This document shows positions 30,698 through 44,328 of a stretch of 64,000 nucleotides of DNA, piece by piece; the stretch's first letter is position 1, and each line of letters starts with the position of its first letter. The DNA is taken from positions 1-64,000 of the forward strand of contig JBBQUT010000025.1 of NCBI GenBank assembly GCA_038212215.1, given 5' to 3'. The notes under the pieces are model-generated. The model had not been told where the DNA came from. It saw only the letters and a program-made list of their open reading frames with translations, and did no database searches. Origin of the DNA: JALZAI01 sp038212215 (GTDB lineage: Bacteria > Actinomycetota > Actinomycetes > Mycobacteriales > Jatrophihabitantaceae). The position numbers were made by a program, and so were the translations under genes.

Positions 30698-32221
30698 ATG
30701 CCCGAATTTGACTCCACATTCCTTGCGTTGCCGTTGCGCGAACTGGCCGGTGCAGCGCTCGAGCGGGCGAGCAAACTCGGAGCCGAGCACGCCGATTTCC
30801 GTCTGGAACGTACCCGGGTCGCCGCCCTGTCGCTGCGCGACGGGCGGCTCGACTCCAGCTCGGACACCGAAGACATCGGACTGAGTGTCCGTGTCGTGCA
30901 CGACGGGGCATGGGGTTTCGCGAGTGGCATCGTCCGCAGCGCGTCTGCGGCCACCGAGCTTGCCGAGCGCGCCGTCGCCACCGCGAAGATCAGCCGGGTG
31001 CTCAGCAGCGAACCGGTCGTGCTCGCGCCGGAGTCGGTGTACGACGACGTCACCTGGATCTCGGCGTATGAGCTGAACCCCTTCGCGATCCCCGACACCG
31101 AACGGGTCGGGCGGTTGACCGAGCTCTCCGAGCGGCTGATGGCCGCCGACGGAGTCGATCACGTCGACGCGCACCTGACGCAGGTGCAGGAGAACAAGTT
31201 CTACGCCGACAGTCGCGGCACGATGACCACGCAGCAACGGATTCGCGTGCAGCCGCAGTTCACCGCCGTTCATGTCGATCGCGCGGCGGGCGCGTTCTCG
31301 TCGATGCGCACTCTTGCGCCGCCGGCGGCCCGCGGCTGGGAGTACCTCACTGGAACCGGCTGGGACTTCGACACCGAGATCGACGAGCTGCCCGGACTGC
31401 TGCGCGAGCATGTGAAGGCGCCGAGCGTCACTGCCGGCACGTACGACCTGGTCATCGATGCGTCCAATCTCTGGCTGACCATCCACGAGTCGATCGGCCA
31501 CGCCACCGAATTGGATCGTGCTCTGGGCTACGAAGCGGCCTATGCCGGGACGAGTTTCGCGACGCTCGACAAGCTCAATACGTTGCGCTACGGCAGCGAG
31601 GTGATGAATATCGTGGGCGATCGCACCGTCGAACACGGCTTGGCGACGGTGGGTTATGACGACGAGGGCGTCGCGGCCCAACGGTTCGACATCGTGCGCA
31701 ACGGAGTGCTCGTCGGCTACCAACTGAACCGGCAGATGGCCCAAGCCAACGCCGCTGCTCTTGGTGCGGCCGGCGGACGGTCGAACGGGTGTGCCCTCGC
31801 TGACTCGGCAGGCCACATTCCGCTGCAGCGGATGGCGAACGTGTCGCTGCAAGCGGCACCAGACGGCCCGTCCACCGAAGAACTGATCAGCCGCGTGGAA
31901 CGCGGCATCTACGTCAAGGGCGACCGATCCTGGTCGATCGACATGCAGCGGTTCAACTTCCAGTTCACCGGCCAGCAATTTCATCGCATCGAGCATGGCG
32001 CGCTGGTCGGGCAACTGCGCGATGTGGCCTACCAGGCGACGACGACCGACTTCTGGGCCTCGATGGAAGCCGTCGGCGGTCCGCAGACCTACCTGCTTGG
32101 TGGGGCGTTCAACTGCGGCAAGGGCCAGCCGGGCCAGGTGGCGCCGGTGTCGCACGGTTGCCCGGCGGCGCTATTTCGTGGCGTGAACGTGCTCAACACC
32201 GTCGCTGAGGGTGGACGTTGA
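30698..32221 (+). CDS. tldD: TldD family metalloprotease subunit
   Basis: A 507-residue TldD. The zinc-binding helix is HESIGHATELDRALGYE (HExxxH), and the family marker GGRSNGCALAD and the ending APVSHGCPAALFRG are present. TldD pairs with TldE to form a protease with an enclosed active site that trims unfolded peptides and processes some ribosomally made peptides. It lies 22 bases before tldE. The ATG at 30698 is used. Confidence 0.9.
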   Translation: MPEFDSTFLALPLRELAGAALERASKLGAEHADFRLERTRVAALSLRDGRLDSSSDTEDIGLSVRVVHDGAWGFASGIVRSASAATELAERAVATAKISRVLSSEPVVLAPESVYDDVTWISAYELNPFAIPDTERVGRLTELSERLMAADGVDHVDAHLTQVQENKFYADSRGTMTTQQRIRVQPQFTAVHVDRAAGAFSSMRTLAPPAARGWEYLTGTGWDFDTEIDELPGLLREHVKAPSVTAGTYDLVIDASNLWLTIHESIGHATELDRALGYEAAYAGTSFATLDKLNTLRYGSEVMNIVGDRTVEHGLATVGYDDEGVAAQRFDIVRNGVLVGYQLNRQMAQANAAALGAAGGRSNGCALADSAGHIPLQRMANVSLQAAPDGPSTEELISRVERGIYVKGDRSWSIDMQRFNFQFTGQQFHRIEHGALVGQLRDVAYQATTTDFWASMEAVGGPQTYLLGGAFNCGKGQPGQVAPVSHGCPAALFRGVNVLNTVAEGGR

Positions 32222-32243
32222 TGACAGCCGAGGTACACCGTAG

Positions 32244-33626
32244 ATGACACAGGTGCAGGAACTCGTCGAGCAAGGTTTGGCCGAGTCCGGTGCCGACGGA
32301 TGCGTCGTGGTCGCTGCCGAGCACAGCGAGACCAATCTGAGGTGGGCGGGCAACAGTCTGACCACGAACGGCGAGATGCGGACACGCTCGGTCACCGTGG
32401 TGTCGACGTTCGATGGCAATGACGGCACGCGCGCCGGCGTAGTGACCCGCTCGGTCACCACGCCGGAGGAGATGACCGAACTGATTCGCGCCTCGGAGCG
32501 CGCCGGGCGCGACGAATCGGTTTCCGATGATGCAGCCCCGCTCGTCGAGAACTATGACCACGACGACGATTGGTCGGCCGAACCGGCCGGGACCAGTGTC
32601 GCGATATTCGAACGTTTCGCACCGCTGCTCGGGGCGGCGTTTGAGCGCTGGCGCAAGTCAGATCGGCTGCTGTTCGGATTTGCCGAACACATGATGACTT
32701 CGACGTTTGTGGGCACCTCGAACGGGCTCCGGCGCCGCTTCGACCAGCCTGATGGGCGGCTGGAGATCAACGGCAAGTCGCTCGACCTCACGCGCTCGGC
32801 ATATGCGAACGCACACACCGGGGACTTCGCTTCCATCGACGTCGAGGCGCTGGTCGCCGGTCTCGACCAGCGCTTGGACTGGGCCGCGACCCGAATCGAG
32901 TTGCCCGCCGGGCGTTACGAGACGATCATGCCTCCGTCCACGCTCGCCGATTTGATGATTTATGCCTACTGGACGGCCTCTGCACGCGATGCCGAAGAGG
33001 GGCGCAACGTGTTCGCCTCGAGCGGCGGTACCCGAGTCGGTGAGCAGATCTCGTCGCTGCCGCTGCGGCTGTACTCCGACCCCGCGCACCCGGAAGTGCC
33101 GTGCGCGCCGTTTGCGATCGCGACGCAGAGCTACGGCGGGCTGATGTCGGTGTTCGACAATGGGATGCCGACGCCGGCGACCGACTGGATGCGCGGCGGC
33201 ACGCTGCAAAATCTGATCCGCACCCGTGGCTGGGCGGCGCGCACTGGCGCCGAGCCCTGCCCGGGCGTCGACAACCTGATCCTCGACGGCGGTGGCACCG
33301 CGAGCGTCGAGGACATGATCGCGAACACCGAACGCGGATTGCTGCTGACCTGCCTCTGGTACATCCGCGAGGTGGACCCGCAGACCCTGCTGCTGACCGG
33401 TCTCACTCGCGACGGCGTGTACCTCATCGAGGACGGCGTGGTGCAGGGCGCCGTGAACAATTTCCGGTTCAACGAGTCGCCTGTGGACCTGTTGCGCCGA
33501 GCATCGGAGGTAGGGCGCACCGAGCACGCGATGTCGCGCGAGTGGAGCGACTTCTTCCGCCGCACCGCGATGCCGGCGATGCGCATCCCCGACTTCAATA
33601 TGTCGACTGTCAGCAAGGCGTCCTGA
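32244..33626 (+). CDS. tldE: TldE/PmbA family protease subunit
   Basis: A 460-residue TldE/PmbA protein. Conserved segments include YETIMPPSTLADLM in the centre and the end region GLTRDGVYLIEDGVVQGAVN. It lacks the zinc HExxxH of TldD, as expected, because TldE contributes the other half of the chamber. The pair is an operon. No precursor-peptide gene is adjacent, so a housekeeping role is more likely than a dedicated modification role. Confidence 0.88.
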   Translation: MTQVQELVEQGLAESGADGCVVVAAEHSETNLRWAGNSLTTNGEMRTRSVTVVSTFDGNDGTRAGVVTRSVTTPEEMTELIRASERAGRDESVSDDAAPLVENYDHDDDWSAEPAGTSVAIFERFAPLLGAAFERWRKSDRLLFGFAEHMMTSTFVGTSNGLRRRFDQPDGRLEINGKSLDLTRSAYANAHTGDFASIDVEALVAGLDQRLDWAATRIELPAGRYETIMPPSTLADLMIYAYWTASARDAEEGRNVFASSGGTRVGEQISSLPLRLYSDPAHPEVPCAPFAIATQSYGGLMSVFDNGMPTPATDWMRGGTLQNLIRTRGWAARTGAEPCPGVDNLILDGGGTASVEDMIANTERGLLLTCLWYIREVDPQTLLLTGLTRDGVYLIEDGVVQGAVNNFRFNESPVDLLRRASEVGRTEHAMSREWSDFFRRTAMPAMRIPDFNMSTVSKAS

Positions 33627-33843
33627 GCCTGCGACGATCAAAGTCGCTCGGATCGCGGCCGGGCCGTGGGTCACAGACGGGTAGGTCCAACGGCCCTTAT
33701 GTGACGAGGGCCGCAGGAACCAGAATGGGTCCGGTAGCGCTTCCAGCGGTTAGTTTGGAAAAATCCTCACGTATCACCCGCGTCGCCCGATTGAGAAGCG
33801 GACGCGCAGTCTGCATTCGACAGGCAATGGGAAGGTTCAATCA

Positions 33844-35706
<1,863 letters not shown>

Positions 35707-35724
35707 CGCTGGCGCTCGCCGTAC

Positions 35725-36257
35725 TCACCCTCGTGAACGCAGCTCAAACAGGGTCAGCGCGGCGACGCTGTGGGCGTCGCGGAACTCGCCGCGACGGATC
35801 ATCGCGGCGACCTCGTCCTCCGCGAACCAGGCGTGCACCATGTCCGCCTCGGTGTCCTCGCGGTCGGTGTCGCCTGCGATCAACTCGCTCGCCAGGAACA
35901 CGTCGTAGGACTGTGAGCTGTAGCCGTACGCGGTGAAGAGCCGACCGAGATGCTGCAGGGACGCGCGAAATCCGGTCTCCTCAGCGAGTTCGGCAGCAGC
36001 CAGTTCCACGGCGCTGCCGTCGCGGCCGCTCGGCCAGCCGCCCTGCGGGAACTCCCACTCGCGGCTGCCGACCGGATATCGGTACTGCTGCACAAGCCAG
36101 AATCCTCCGTCCGCGTAGGGGATGACGAGCGCGAAGTCGTCCTTCTCGAGCACTGTGTACATCCCGCGCGAGCCGTCGGCGTACTCGATGGCGTCTTCGC
36201 GCAGGCGCAGCCACCGGTTCGAGAAGACCTCGCGCGACGAGATTGGACGAATATCGC

Positions 36258-36261
<4 letters not shown>
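35725..36261 (-). CDS. Nudix hydrolase, ADP-ribose pyrophosphatase-like
   Basis: A 178-residue Nudix protein. The box spans GGWPSGRDGSAVELAAAELA then EETGF. The catalytic glutamates of the E-L-x-E-E core are kept, but the arginine usually just before them is alanine, and the box has one extra residue compared with the canonical GX5EX7REUXEEXGU. This variant is shared by a subgroup of actinobacterial Nudix proteins, from memory. It overlaps by four bases the stop of the glycoside hydrolase gene (ATGA), so it is the last gene of the egt-led operon. The substrate is unknown; a nucleoside diphosphate sugar is likely. Confidence 0.8.
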
Positions 36262-38926
<2,665 letters not shown>

Positions 38927-38930
<4 letters not shown>

Positions 38931-39901
38931 GGTGCGTCGTCGACCGGCAACGACAGCGACAGCGCGAAGTCGCCCGCGGAATCGGTCCACCAATGCGTGA
39001 GTTCAAGACCGGCGGCACGCAGTTCCGCGGCAACCCGCGCACGGCGGAACTTCGCCGAGATCTCGGTGCGCATCTCCTCCCCTTCGGTAAAAAGCACATC
39101 CAAGCCAAGTGTTTCGACGTGCACGACTTGCGCACGCAAGGAGCGTAAGCGCATCTCGATCCATTCCTTTTCGGCGTCCCACACCGCGACGTGCGCGAAA
39201 GCGTCGGGATCAAAATCGCCGCCGAGTTCTCGGTTCACGACCGCCAGCACATTCTTGTTGAATGCTGCCGTCACACCGCGCGCGTCGTCGTACGCCGCGA
39301 CCAATCGCCGCGGATCCTTCACCAGATCGATGCCGAGAAGGAACGCGTCGCCCATGCCGAGCGTGGCACGCACGTCGTGCAGGAACCGAGCGCGCGCCGC
39401 CGGGTCCAGATTGCCGATTGTCGAGCCGAGGAACGCGAGCAGCCGGTGCGGCGAGCGCGGCAGAGTGTGCAGGTGCTTCTCGAAGTCGCCCACGACCGGT
39501 TCGACCTCAAGGCCGGCGAACTCCGCTGCAACGGCTTCACTCGCCTCGATGAGCACGGCCGGATCGACGTCGAAAGGCACGAAACGGCGTAACACTGCAT
39601 CCTCGCGTAACGCGCTCAGCAATATTCGGGTCTTCTCGGACGTGCCGCTGCCCAGTTCGATCAGCGTCTCGGCACGCGTGACGGACGCGATCTCGCCCGC
39701 CCGCTCGACAAGGATCGAGCGTTCAGTGCGGGTCGGGTAGTACTCCGCAAGCCTGGTGATCTCATCGAACAGCTCGCTGCCCCGCGCGTCGTAGAAGTAC
39801 TTCGGCGGCAGCGCCTTCGGCGTCGTGGCAAGGCCGGCCCGGACGTCGGTCGCCAACTGCTCGGCGAGCGCCCGCGGATCGAGTTCGGTGGCGACAAACA
39901 C
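38927..39901 (-). CDS. egtD: ergothioneine biosynthesis: L-histidine N(alpha)-methyltransferase
   Basis: A 324-residue EgtD, which trimethylates histidine to hercynine. The SAM-binding motif is IELGSGTSEKTR at about residues 81-92, and the LAFLGSTIGNLD and FVPFDVDPA segments are typical. The length matches mycobacterial EgtD (about 321). The GTG at 39901 lies two bases after the egtC stop with a GGAG site inside the egtC end, so expression is coupled. Its stop overlaps the hydrolase start. Confidence 0.95.
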
Positions 39902-39903
39902 GG

Positions 39904-40590
39904 CTAGCGCTCCAGGTCGGTCACGGTGACGCCGGATCGGCTCACCTCGATCAGATGGTGATCGGGCAGCTCGACCCAGCGCGGGTCGTCGTCCCACGGC
40001 TCGCTGGCGACGACCACGCCGTCGGGTTCGATGAGATAGCTCAGCGAGTCACCCCAGCGCACGCCGAGCAGCCGCGCGCCGTCGGCCAGCAACAAGTTCA
40101 GCGTGGCGTCCGGATCGAGCCGCGCGACTGCGGTCACCGTGTCCGCGAGCCGGGCCACCCCCGCGGCGAAGACGTGCGCGGCCAGCACAGCGGAGTCGCA
40201 CACCGACTCTGCATCGCGGCGCGCAGGCAACACGGCGCGATCGACCCGGCCGTTGTGCGAAAGCAGCCAGCGCCCGTCTGTGAACGGCGCAGCCGCGGAC
40301 GCGTCGATCGGCATCCCCGCGGTGGCCGAGCGCACCGCGGCCAGCACGCACGCTGAGGACAGCACGGGCGCGACGGAGGCGAAGGAGGCATCCCCCCACA
40401 GCGGGCTCGCCGAGCGCCACCGGGCCAGCCGGCCCTCGGCCCAGAAGCCGACGCCCCAGCCGTCGGCGTTGACGAGCCCGCGAGTCTGTCGCCGGGGCGC
40501 GTAGGACTGGTGCAGCAGACCGCACGGGGGGTCAAGCATGAGCGAGCCCACCGAGCGCGGCGAGCCCAGCCACGCCTGATGCCTACACAA
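39904..40590 (-). CDS. egtC: ergothioneine biosynthesis: gamma-glutamyl hydrolase EgtC
   Basis: A 228-residue class II amidotransferase-like hydrolase. The catalytic cysteine must be residue 2, after removal of Met, and the gene reads (start)CRHQAWLG only if the rare TTG at 40590 is used; this decides the start. NADGWGVGFW and SHNGRVD are class II glutamine-amidotransferase motifs. It removes the gamma-glutamyl group from hercynyl-gamma-glutamylcysteine sulfoxide. The start overlaps the egtB stop by eight bases. Confidence 0.93.
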   Translation of the reverse strand: MCRHQAWLGSPRSVGSLMLDPPCGLLHQSYAPRRQTRGLVNADGWGVGFWAEGRLARWRSASPLWGDASFASVAPVLSSACVLAAVRSATAGMPIDASAAAPFTDGRWLLSHNGRVDRAVLPARRDAESVCDSAVLAAHVFAAGVARLADTVTAVARLDPDATLNLLLADGARLLGVRWGDSLSYLIEPDGVVVASEPWDDDPRWVELPDHHLIEVSRSGVTVTDLER

Positions 40591-41845
40591 CGTCCCAGGC
40601 CAATCGCAGGCCGCAGAAAATCTGGCGGCGGATCGGCAGATCCCAGTTGCGGAACGAGGGCCGCGCGCAGTTGCCGCCGACCGCCCACGAGCCGCCGCGC
40701 AGCACACGGTAGTCACCGTCGAAGAACGGCGCGCTGTACTGCCGGTAGAGCATCGGGGTGAATCCCGGCCAGGGCTTGAAGCCCGACGACGTCCACTCCC
40801 ACACGTCCCCGATCAGCTGCTCGACGCCGTAGGCCGATGCTCCCGCGGGATAAGAGCCCACCGGGGCCGGGCGCAACGCTGCGCCGCCGAGATTTGCCAG
40901 GGTGGGCGTCCACTCCGCGGCGCCCCATGGCCAGCGGCGCCGGCCGGCTGCCGGATCCCAGGCGCAAGCCTTCTCCCACTCCTGCTCGGTGGGTAGCCGC
41001 GCGCCGGCCCAGGCGGCGTAGGCCTCGGCCTCGAAGAAGCAGACGTGCTGCACCGGCTCGTCGGGCGGGATGTCCTCCACGATGCCGAACCGCCGTCGAG
41101 AGCCGTCCGGATGCCAGAACTGCGGCCGCTCCAGGCGGGCCTCGACGCGATGCTGCCAACCTCGCGCGGACCACCAGCGTCGTTCGCGGTAGCCGCCCGC
41201 CTCGACGAAGCGGGCGTACTCGGCGTTGGTCACTGGAACGCGCCCGATCCGAAAGGCCGGTAGGTGGACGGTGTGCGCAGGGCGTTCGTTGTCGAGCGAC
41301 CACGGCTCCGCTGCGCCGTCGACACCGAGTTGGAACTCCCCGGCCGGTACCAGCACGGCGTCGTGCGTAACCGGGCGCGGCGCCGGCAGCGGTGCACCGG
41401 CGCCGAGCAGCGGCGGCCCGTCGCGCAACTGATGCGTGGCCAGCATCGTCTCGATGTGTTGCTGCTCGTGCTGCTCGACCATGCCGTAGCGAAACAGCTC
41501 GGCCTCGTCGGCCTGCTCGAGTGCATCGAGGACCTGGCCGCGGACATCGGAGATGAATCGGCGGGCCTCGGCCGGCGTGAGCAGCGGCAATCGGACGCGC
41601 TCTGCGCGCGGGTGCTCGAACGCGTCGTAGAGCTTTTCGATCTGGGCCGGCAGCACGCCTTGACGGCCGGCTGCACCGCTGCGCAGCAGCCACAGATCCT
41701 CCTGCTGGCCGATGTGGGCGAGATCCCACACCAGCGGGCTCATCAGCGGGCTGTGCTGATTCGTCAGCTCCGGCTCGTCGAACGTCGTCAGATGCAGGGT
41801 GCGCCGGCGGGCCTGCTCGAGGCCGCGCGCGGCGGTTTCACGCAT
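40583..41845 (-). CDS. egtB: ergothioneine biosynthesis: iron-dependent sulfoxide synthase EgtB
   Basis: A 420-residue protein with an N-terminal DinB-like domain and a C-terminal FGE-sulfatase domain. The three iron ligands are H44 (DLAHIG) and H126/H130 in the HX3HXE motif HEQQHIE. The FGE part ends with the typical RVLRGGSWAVGG and FRNWDLPIRRQIFCGLRL segments. It joins hercynine and gamma-glutamylcysteine with oxygen. The ATG at 41845 overlaps the end of egtA by eight bases. Confidence 0.95.
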   Translation of the reverse strand: MRETAARGLEQARRRTLHLTTFDEPELTNQHSPLMSPLVWDLAHIGQQEDLWLLRSGAAGRQGVLPAQIEKLYDAFEHPRAERVRLPLLTPAEARRFISDVRGQVLDALEQADEAELFRYGMVEQHEQQHIETMLATHQLRDGPPLLGAGAPLPAPRPVTHDAVLVPAGEFQLGVDGAAEPWSLDNERPAHTVHLPAFRIGRVPVTNAEYARFVEAGGYRERRWWSARGWQHRVEARLERPQFWHPDGSRRRFGIVEDIPPDEPVQHVCFFEAEAYAAWAGARLPTEQEWEKACAWDPAAGRRRWPWGAAEWTPTLANLGGAALRPAPVGSYPAGASAYGVEQLIGDVWEWTSSGFKPWPGFTPMLYRQYSAPFFDGDYRVLRGGSWAVGGNCARPSFRNWDLPIRRQIFCGLRLAWDVV

Positions 41846-43157
41846 GCGCTTCCTCCTCGAGGACGCTCAGCGGATCGCCCGCATCGACCCGCTCGCGAAG
41901 CTCGTCACCGGGTGTGCGCCCCGACGCGACAAGTTCGGCATATGCCTCGACGCCGCTACGCAGTTCCGGTGCGCAGCGTTCGGCGGCTATCGCAAGGCAG
42001 CCGGTCGCCACCGCGCGCAGTTCGGGGTCGCGCAAGCCGTCGCGAGCCGCTCGGGTCCAGGCATCGTGGGGCAGGTCGCCCCGCAACCGTTCGCCCCGCA
42101 ACCGTTCACCCCGCAACCGTTCACCCCGCAACCGTTCACACAGCTCCGCGGCGTGGTCCGCGGCGATCGGATCGTCGACGAGGGTCACGGTGAGCCCGGC
42201 CAGCGCCGGCCACCAACGATCGGGCAGGGCGTCCAGGCAGCGAATTTCGATGTAGCCGCGCGGACGGACCGGCGGGAAGAGGGTGGTCAGGTGATAGTCG
42301 ATGTCGGCTCGGCTGGGAAGTCTTGCCGGACCGCCGCGGCCCTGCACCCACTGCGCGAACGGCACGCGCTCGAGCACCGGTTCGATGTGGCCGCTCACCT
42401 CGTCGCGTACGAGCATCAGCGGAGCGTTCAGCGCGTAACTGGCCCAGGCCGAGCGTGGATCGCGCCCGTCGAGCGGACGGGTGCGTGCGTTGTCGATGCC
42501 TGCCCAGACCTGCTGGCGCATCGAGTGCCAGCCGGACGCGTGCCCGGCCAGCAGCGGCGAGCAGGCCGAAGCTGCGACAAGGACCGGCCCCAGACGATGG
42601 ATCCTGCGCAGCCGTTCGGGCCACCGGTCGGCTGGTCCCGCGTCCAGGTTCACTTGCAGGGCCGCTGTGGCCGACATCATCGCCCGTCCCGGTCCGGCGC
42701 AGCCGAGGGCGGTGAAGTGCCGTTCCATGGCGACATAGCGCTGCTGCGGATTGATCCTTCGGACCGCACGGGCGGGGTCGGTGCCGAGGGGGGCTGCACC
42801 GTAGCCCGCCTCGGCCAGCGCCTGCCTGAACACGTCGCGGTCGGACTGCAGCTTGCCGATTGCCTCGACTGCACCGTTGCCCGGCGGCGTGGACAGTTCC
42901 AACTGACCGCCCGGCTCGACGGTGACCCTGCTGCCGGCCGGCATCGTGGGTAGGCCCGCTGCCAGGACCAGCACTTCGTCCCAGCTCGGTCGACGGCGCG
43001 GTTCGGCGAGATCCACCAGATGGAACTCGAGCTCCAAACCGACCTGGCCGCCACGTGACGGGCTCAGTGCGGTTGCTTCGATGTGCTCGCGAGCGACGTC
43101 GAGTGTGAGGCTGTCGACCTCGCCGCGAACGGCGTCGTGCGTTCGGTGAACGGTCAC
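41838..43157 (-). CDS. egtA: ergothioneine biosynthesis: glutamate-cysteine ligase EgtA
   Basis: A 439-residue glutamate-cysteine ligase of the GCS2/EgtA type, making gamma-glutamylcysteine for EgtB. Conserved stretches are GLELEFHLVDL at the N-terminus, VEPGGQLELSTPP, MMSATAALQVNLDAG and GYIEIRCLDALP. It carries a four-copy ERLRG pentapeptide repeat near residue 340, in a surface helix just after CERLRG. The GTG at 43157 follows a GGAGG site. It is the first gene of the minus-strand operon, divergent from a two-component system. Confidence 0.92.
   Translation of the reverse strand: MTVHRTHDAVRGEVDSLTLDVAREHIEATALSPSRGGQVGLELEFHLVDLAEPRRRPSWDEVLVLAAGLPTMPAGSRVTVEPGGQLELSTPPGNGAVEAIGKLQSDRDVFRQALAEAGYGAAPLGTDPARAVRRINPQQRYVAMERHFTALGCAGPGRAMMSATAALQVNLDAGPADRWPERLRRIHRLGPVLVAASACSPLLAGHASGWHSMRQQVWAGIDNARTRPLDGRDPRSAWASYALNAPLMLVRDEVSGHIEPVLERVPFAQWVQGRGGPARLPSRADIDYHLTTLFPPVRPRGYIEIRCLDALPDRWWPALAGLTVTLVDDPIAADHAAELCERLRGERLRGERLRGERLRGDLPHDAWTRAARDGLRDPELRAVATGCLAIAAERCAPELRSGVEAYAELVASGRTPGDELRERVDAGDPLSVLEEEAHA
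42081..42140 (-). repeat. 15-bp in-frame tandem repeat in egtA (4 units)
   Basis: Four 15-bp units (42081-42095, 42096-42110, 42111-42125, 42126-42140) differ by at most two bases and encode ERLRG four times in EgtA. The frame is kept for any copy number, so the protein length can vary by slippage. Confidence 0.95.
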
Positions 43158-43653
43158 CCGCCCCCTCCAGGTCCGGACCGGCCGTGAAGCTCACGGCCGC
43201 GGGTCGGTGCGGGGGCGGCCGCAGACTAGCGCGACCGTCCTCGTAAATCACTCTACGCAACTTGCGCAGGGCACGATATTCACGTTACGACTGGTTATCG
43301 TCCTATTCCTGCCCAGGTTGTTTCGGCGACAAACAACGCGAGCATCGAATGTGCGCAGCCGACGGTTGCGCGCTTTGACCCATTTATTTTGGTTTGTTAG
43401 GCTGCGCGGCCGCCCACATGACAGCACTGTAATGCGCGCGGCGCGCGGCGCAGTTATCGTTGCACCGCCATGTCTGCTTGATCGGCCAATCGGAGGCTTC
43501 GATCGAACGTACGGACTCGGCTTTGGGCGGGAATCGGGATGAGTGCACGAGTTGTCGGCTTTGGCATGGAGTCGCGACGCGACATGTGGTCGGGCACTTT
43601 CACGCCTCCGTCGCCGAGCCTGCGTTCCGCTGTCCGCGGGACGGGCTAATCCG
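43158..43653. promoter_or_regulatory. divergent region between egtA and a two-component system
   Basis: A 496-base spacer, noticeably richer in A/T around 43260-43400 than its surroundings. It must hold the egt operon promoter and that of the response regulator. A plus-strand sigma-70-type pair TTGACC (43375-43380), 17 bases, TAGGCT (43398-43403) is visible. I see no protein-coding gene in it. Confidence 0.5.
43375..43403 (+). promoter_or_regulatory. candidate sigma-70-like promoter
   Basis: TTGACC and TAGGCT are separated by 17 bases in an A/T-rich stretch, fitting the actinobacterial TTGAC(A/C) and TANNNT preferences. It points toward the response regulator gene 250 bases downstream. No transcript data support it. 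Confidence 0.4.
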
Positions 43654-44328
43654 GTGGCGGGCGCACGCATCCTGGTGACCGAGGACGAACCCAATTTGCG
43701 CCAGTTACTCGTGCGCCTTTTGGGCACGGCCGGCTACCTGCCGACGCCGGCAGCCACCGGCACTCAGGGGATCCGGCTCGCGCTCGACGAGGAGTTCGAC
43801 CTGGTCATCCTCGACCTGATGTTGCCCGACATCTCGGGCGAGCAGGTGCAGCGCGTGCTTCTGGCACATCGGCCGCAGACGCCCATCCTTGTTCTTTCGT
43901 CGGTGACCGAGGTCCACCGTCGAGTCGGCGTGCTCGAAGGCGGCGCGGTCGATTTCCTTGCCAAACCGTTCGTGAACAGCGAATTGCTGGCGCGGGTGCG
44001 GCTCCGCTTGCGCGCGACCGGCGTGGTTGTGCCGGCGGTCTCGACCCGGCTCTCGCCAGACGGCGAACTCGATCTTGCCCGCCGCGAGATCGTCCGCAGC
44101 GGGCGCCGGATCCCGCTGTCGCAGCGTGAATTCGCGCTGCTCAACTACTTCGTGGACCGTCGCGGCGCGGTATGCACGCGGCAGGAACTGCTCGCCGACG
44201 TATGGGGGCTGTCCTTCGATCCCGGCACCAACGTCGTGGACGTGTACGTGCGTCGACTGCGCAACAAGTTGTCCGCAGAATCAATCGAAACGGTGCGCAA
44301 TGTGGGATATCGCCTCATCGCCTGCTAG
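43654..44328 (+). CDS. OmpR family response regulator
   Basis: A 224-residue two-component regulator. The receiver domain has ILVTEDEP at the N-terminus, phosphorylation site D54 in LVILDLMLPD and the conserved lysine in DFLAKPF. The winged-helix domain contains LSQREFALLNYFVDRRG and ends with SIETVRNVGYRL. The GTG at 43654 is chosen because it starts immediately before the receiver. It overlaps the downstream kinase gene by 29 bases. Its regulon is unknown; the divergent egt operon is a candidate. Confidence 0.88.
   Translation: MAGARILVTEDEPNLRQLLVRLLGTAGYLPTPAATGTQGIRLALDEEFDLVILDLMLPDISGEQVQRVLLAHRPQTPILVLSSVTEVHRRVGVLEGGAVDFLAKPFVNSELLARVRLRLRATGVVVPAVSTRLSPDGELDLARREIVRSGRRIPLSQREFALLNYFVDRRGAVCTRQELLADVWGLSFDPGTNVVDVYVRRLRNKLSAESIETVRNVGYRLIAC

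Noticed and set aside
30041..32155. A 704-codon open frame on the minus strand across tldD and the metallopeptidase end
   Set aside because: It is antisense to two clear genes, has no recognisable domain, and long antisense frames are expected in G+C-rich DNA.
42081..42140. Possible CRISPR-like array
   Set aside because: Units are directly adjacent, 15 bp long and in frame in egtA; there are no spacers and no cas genes.
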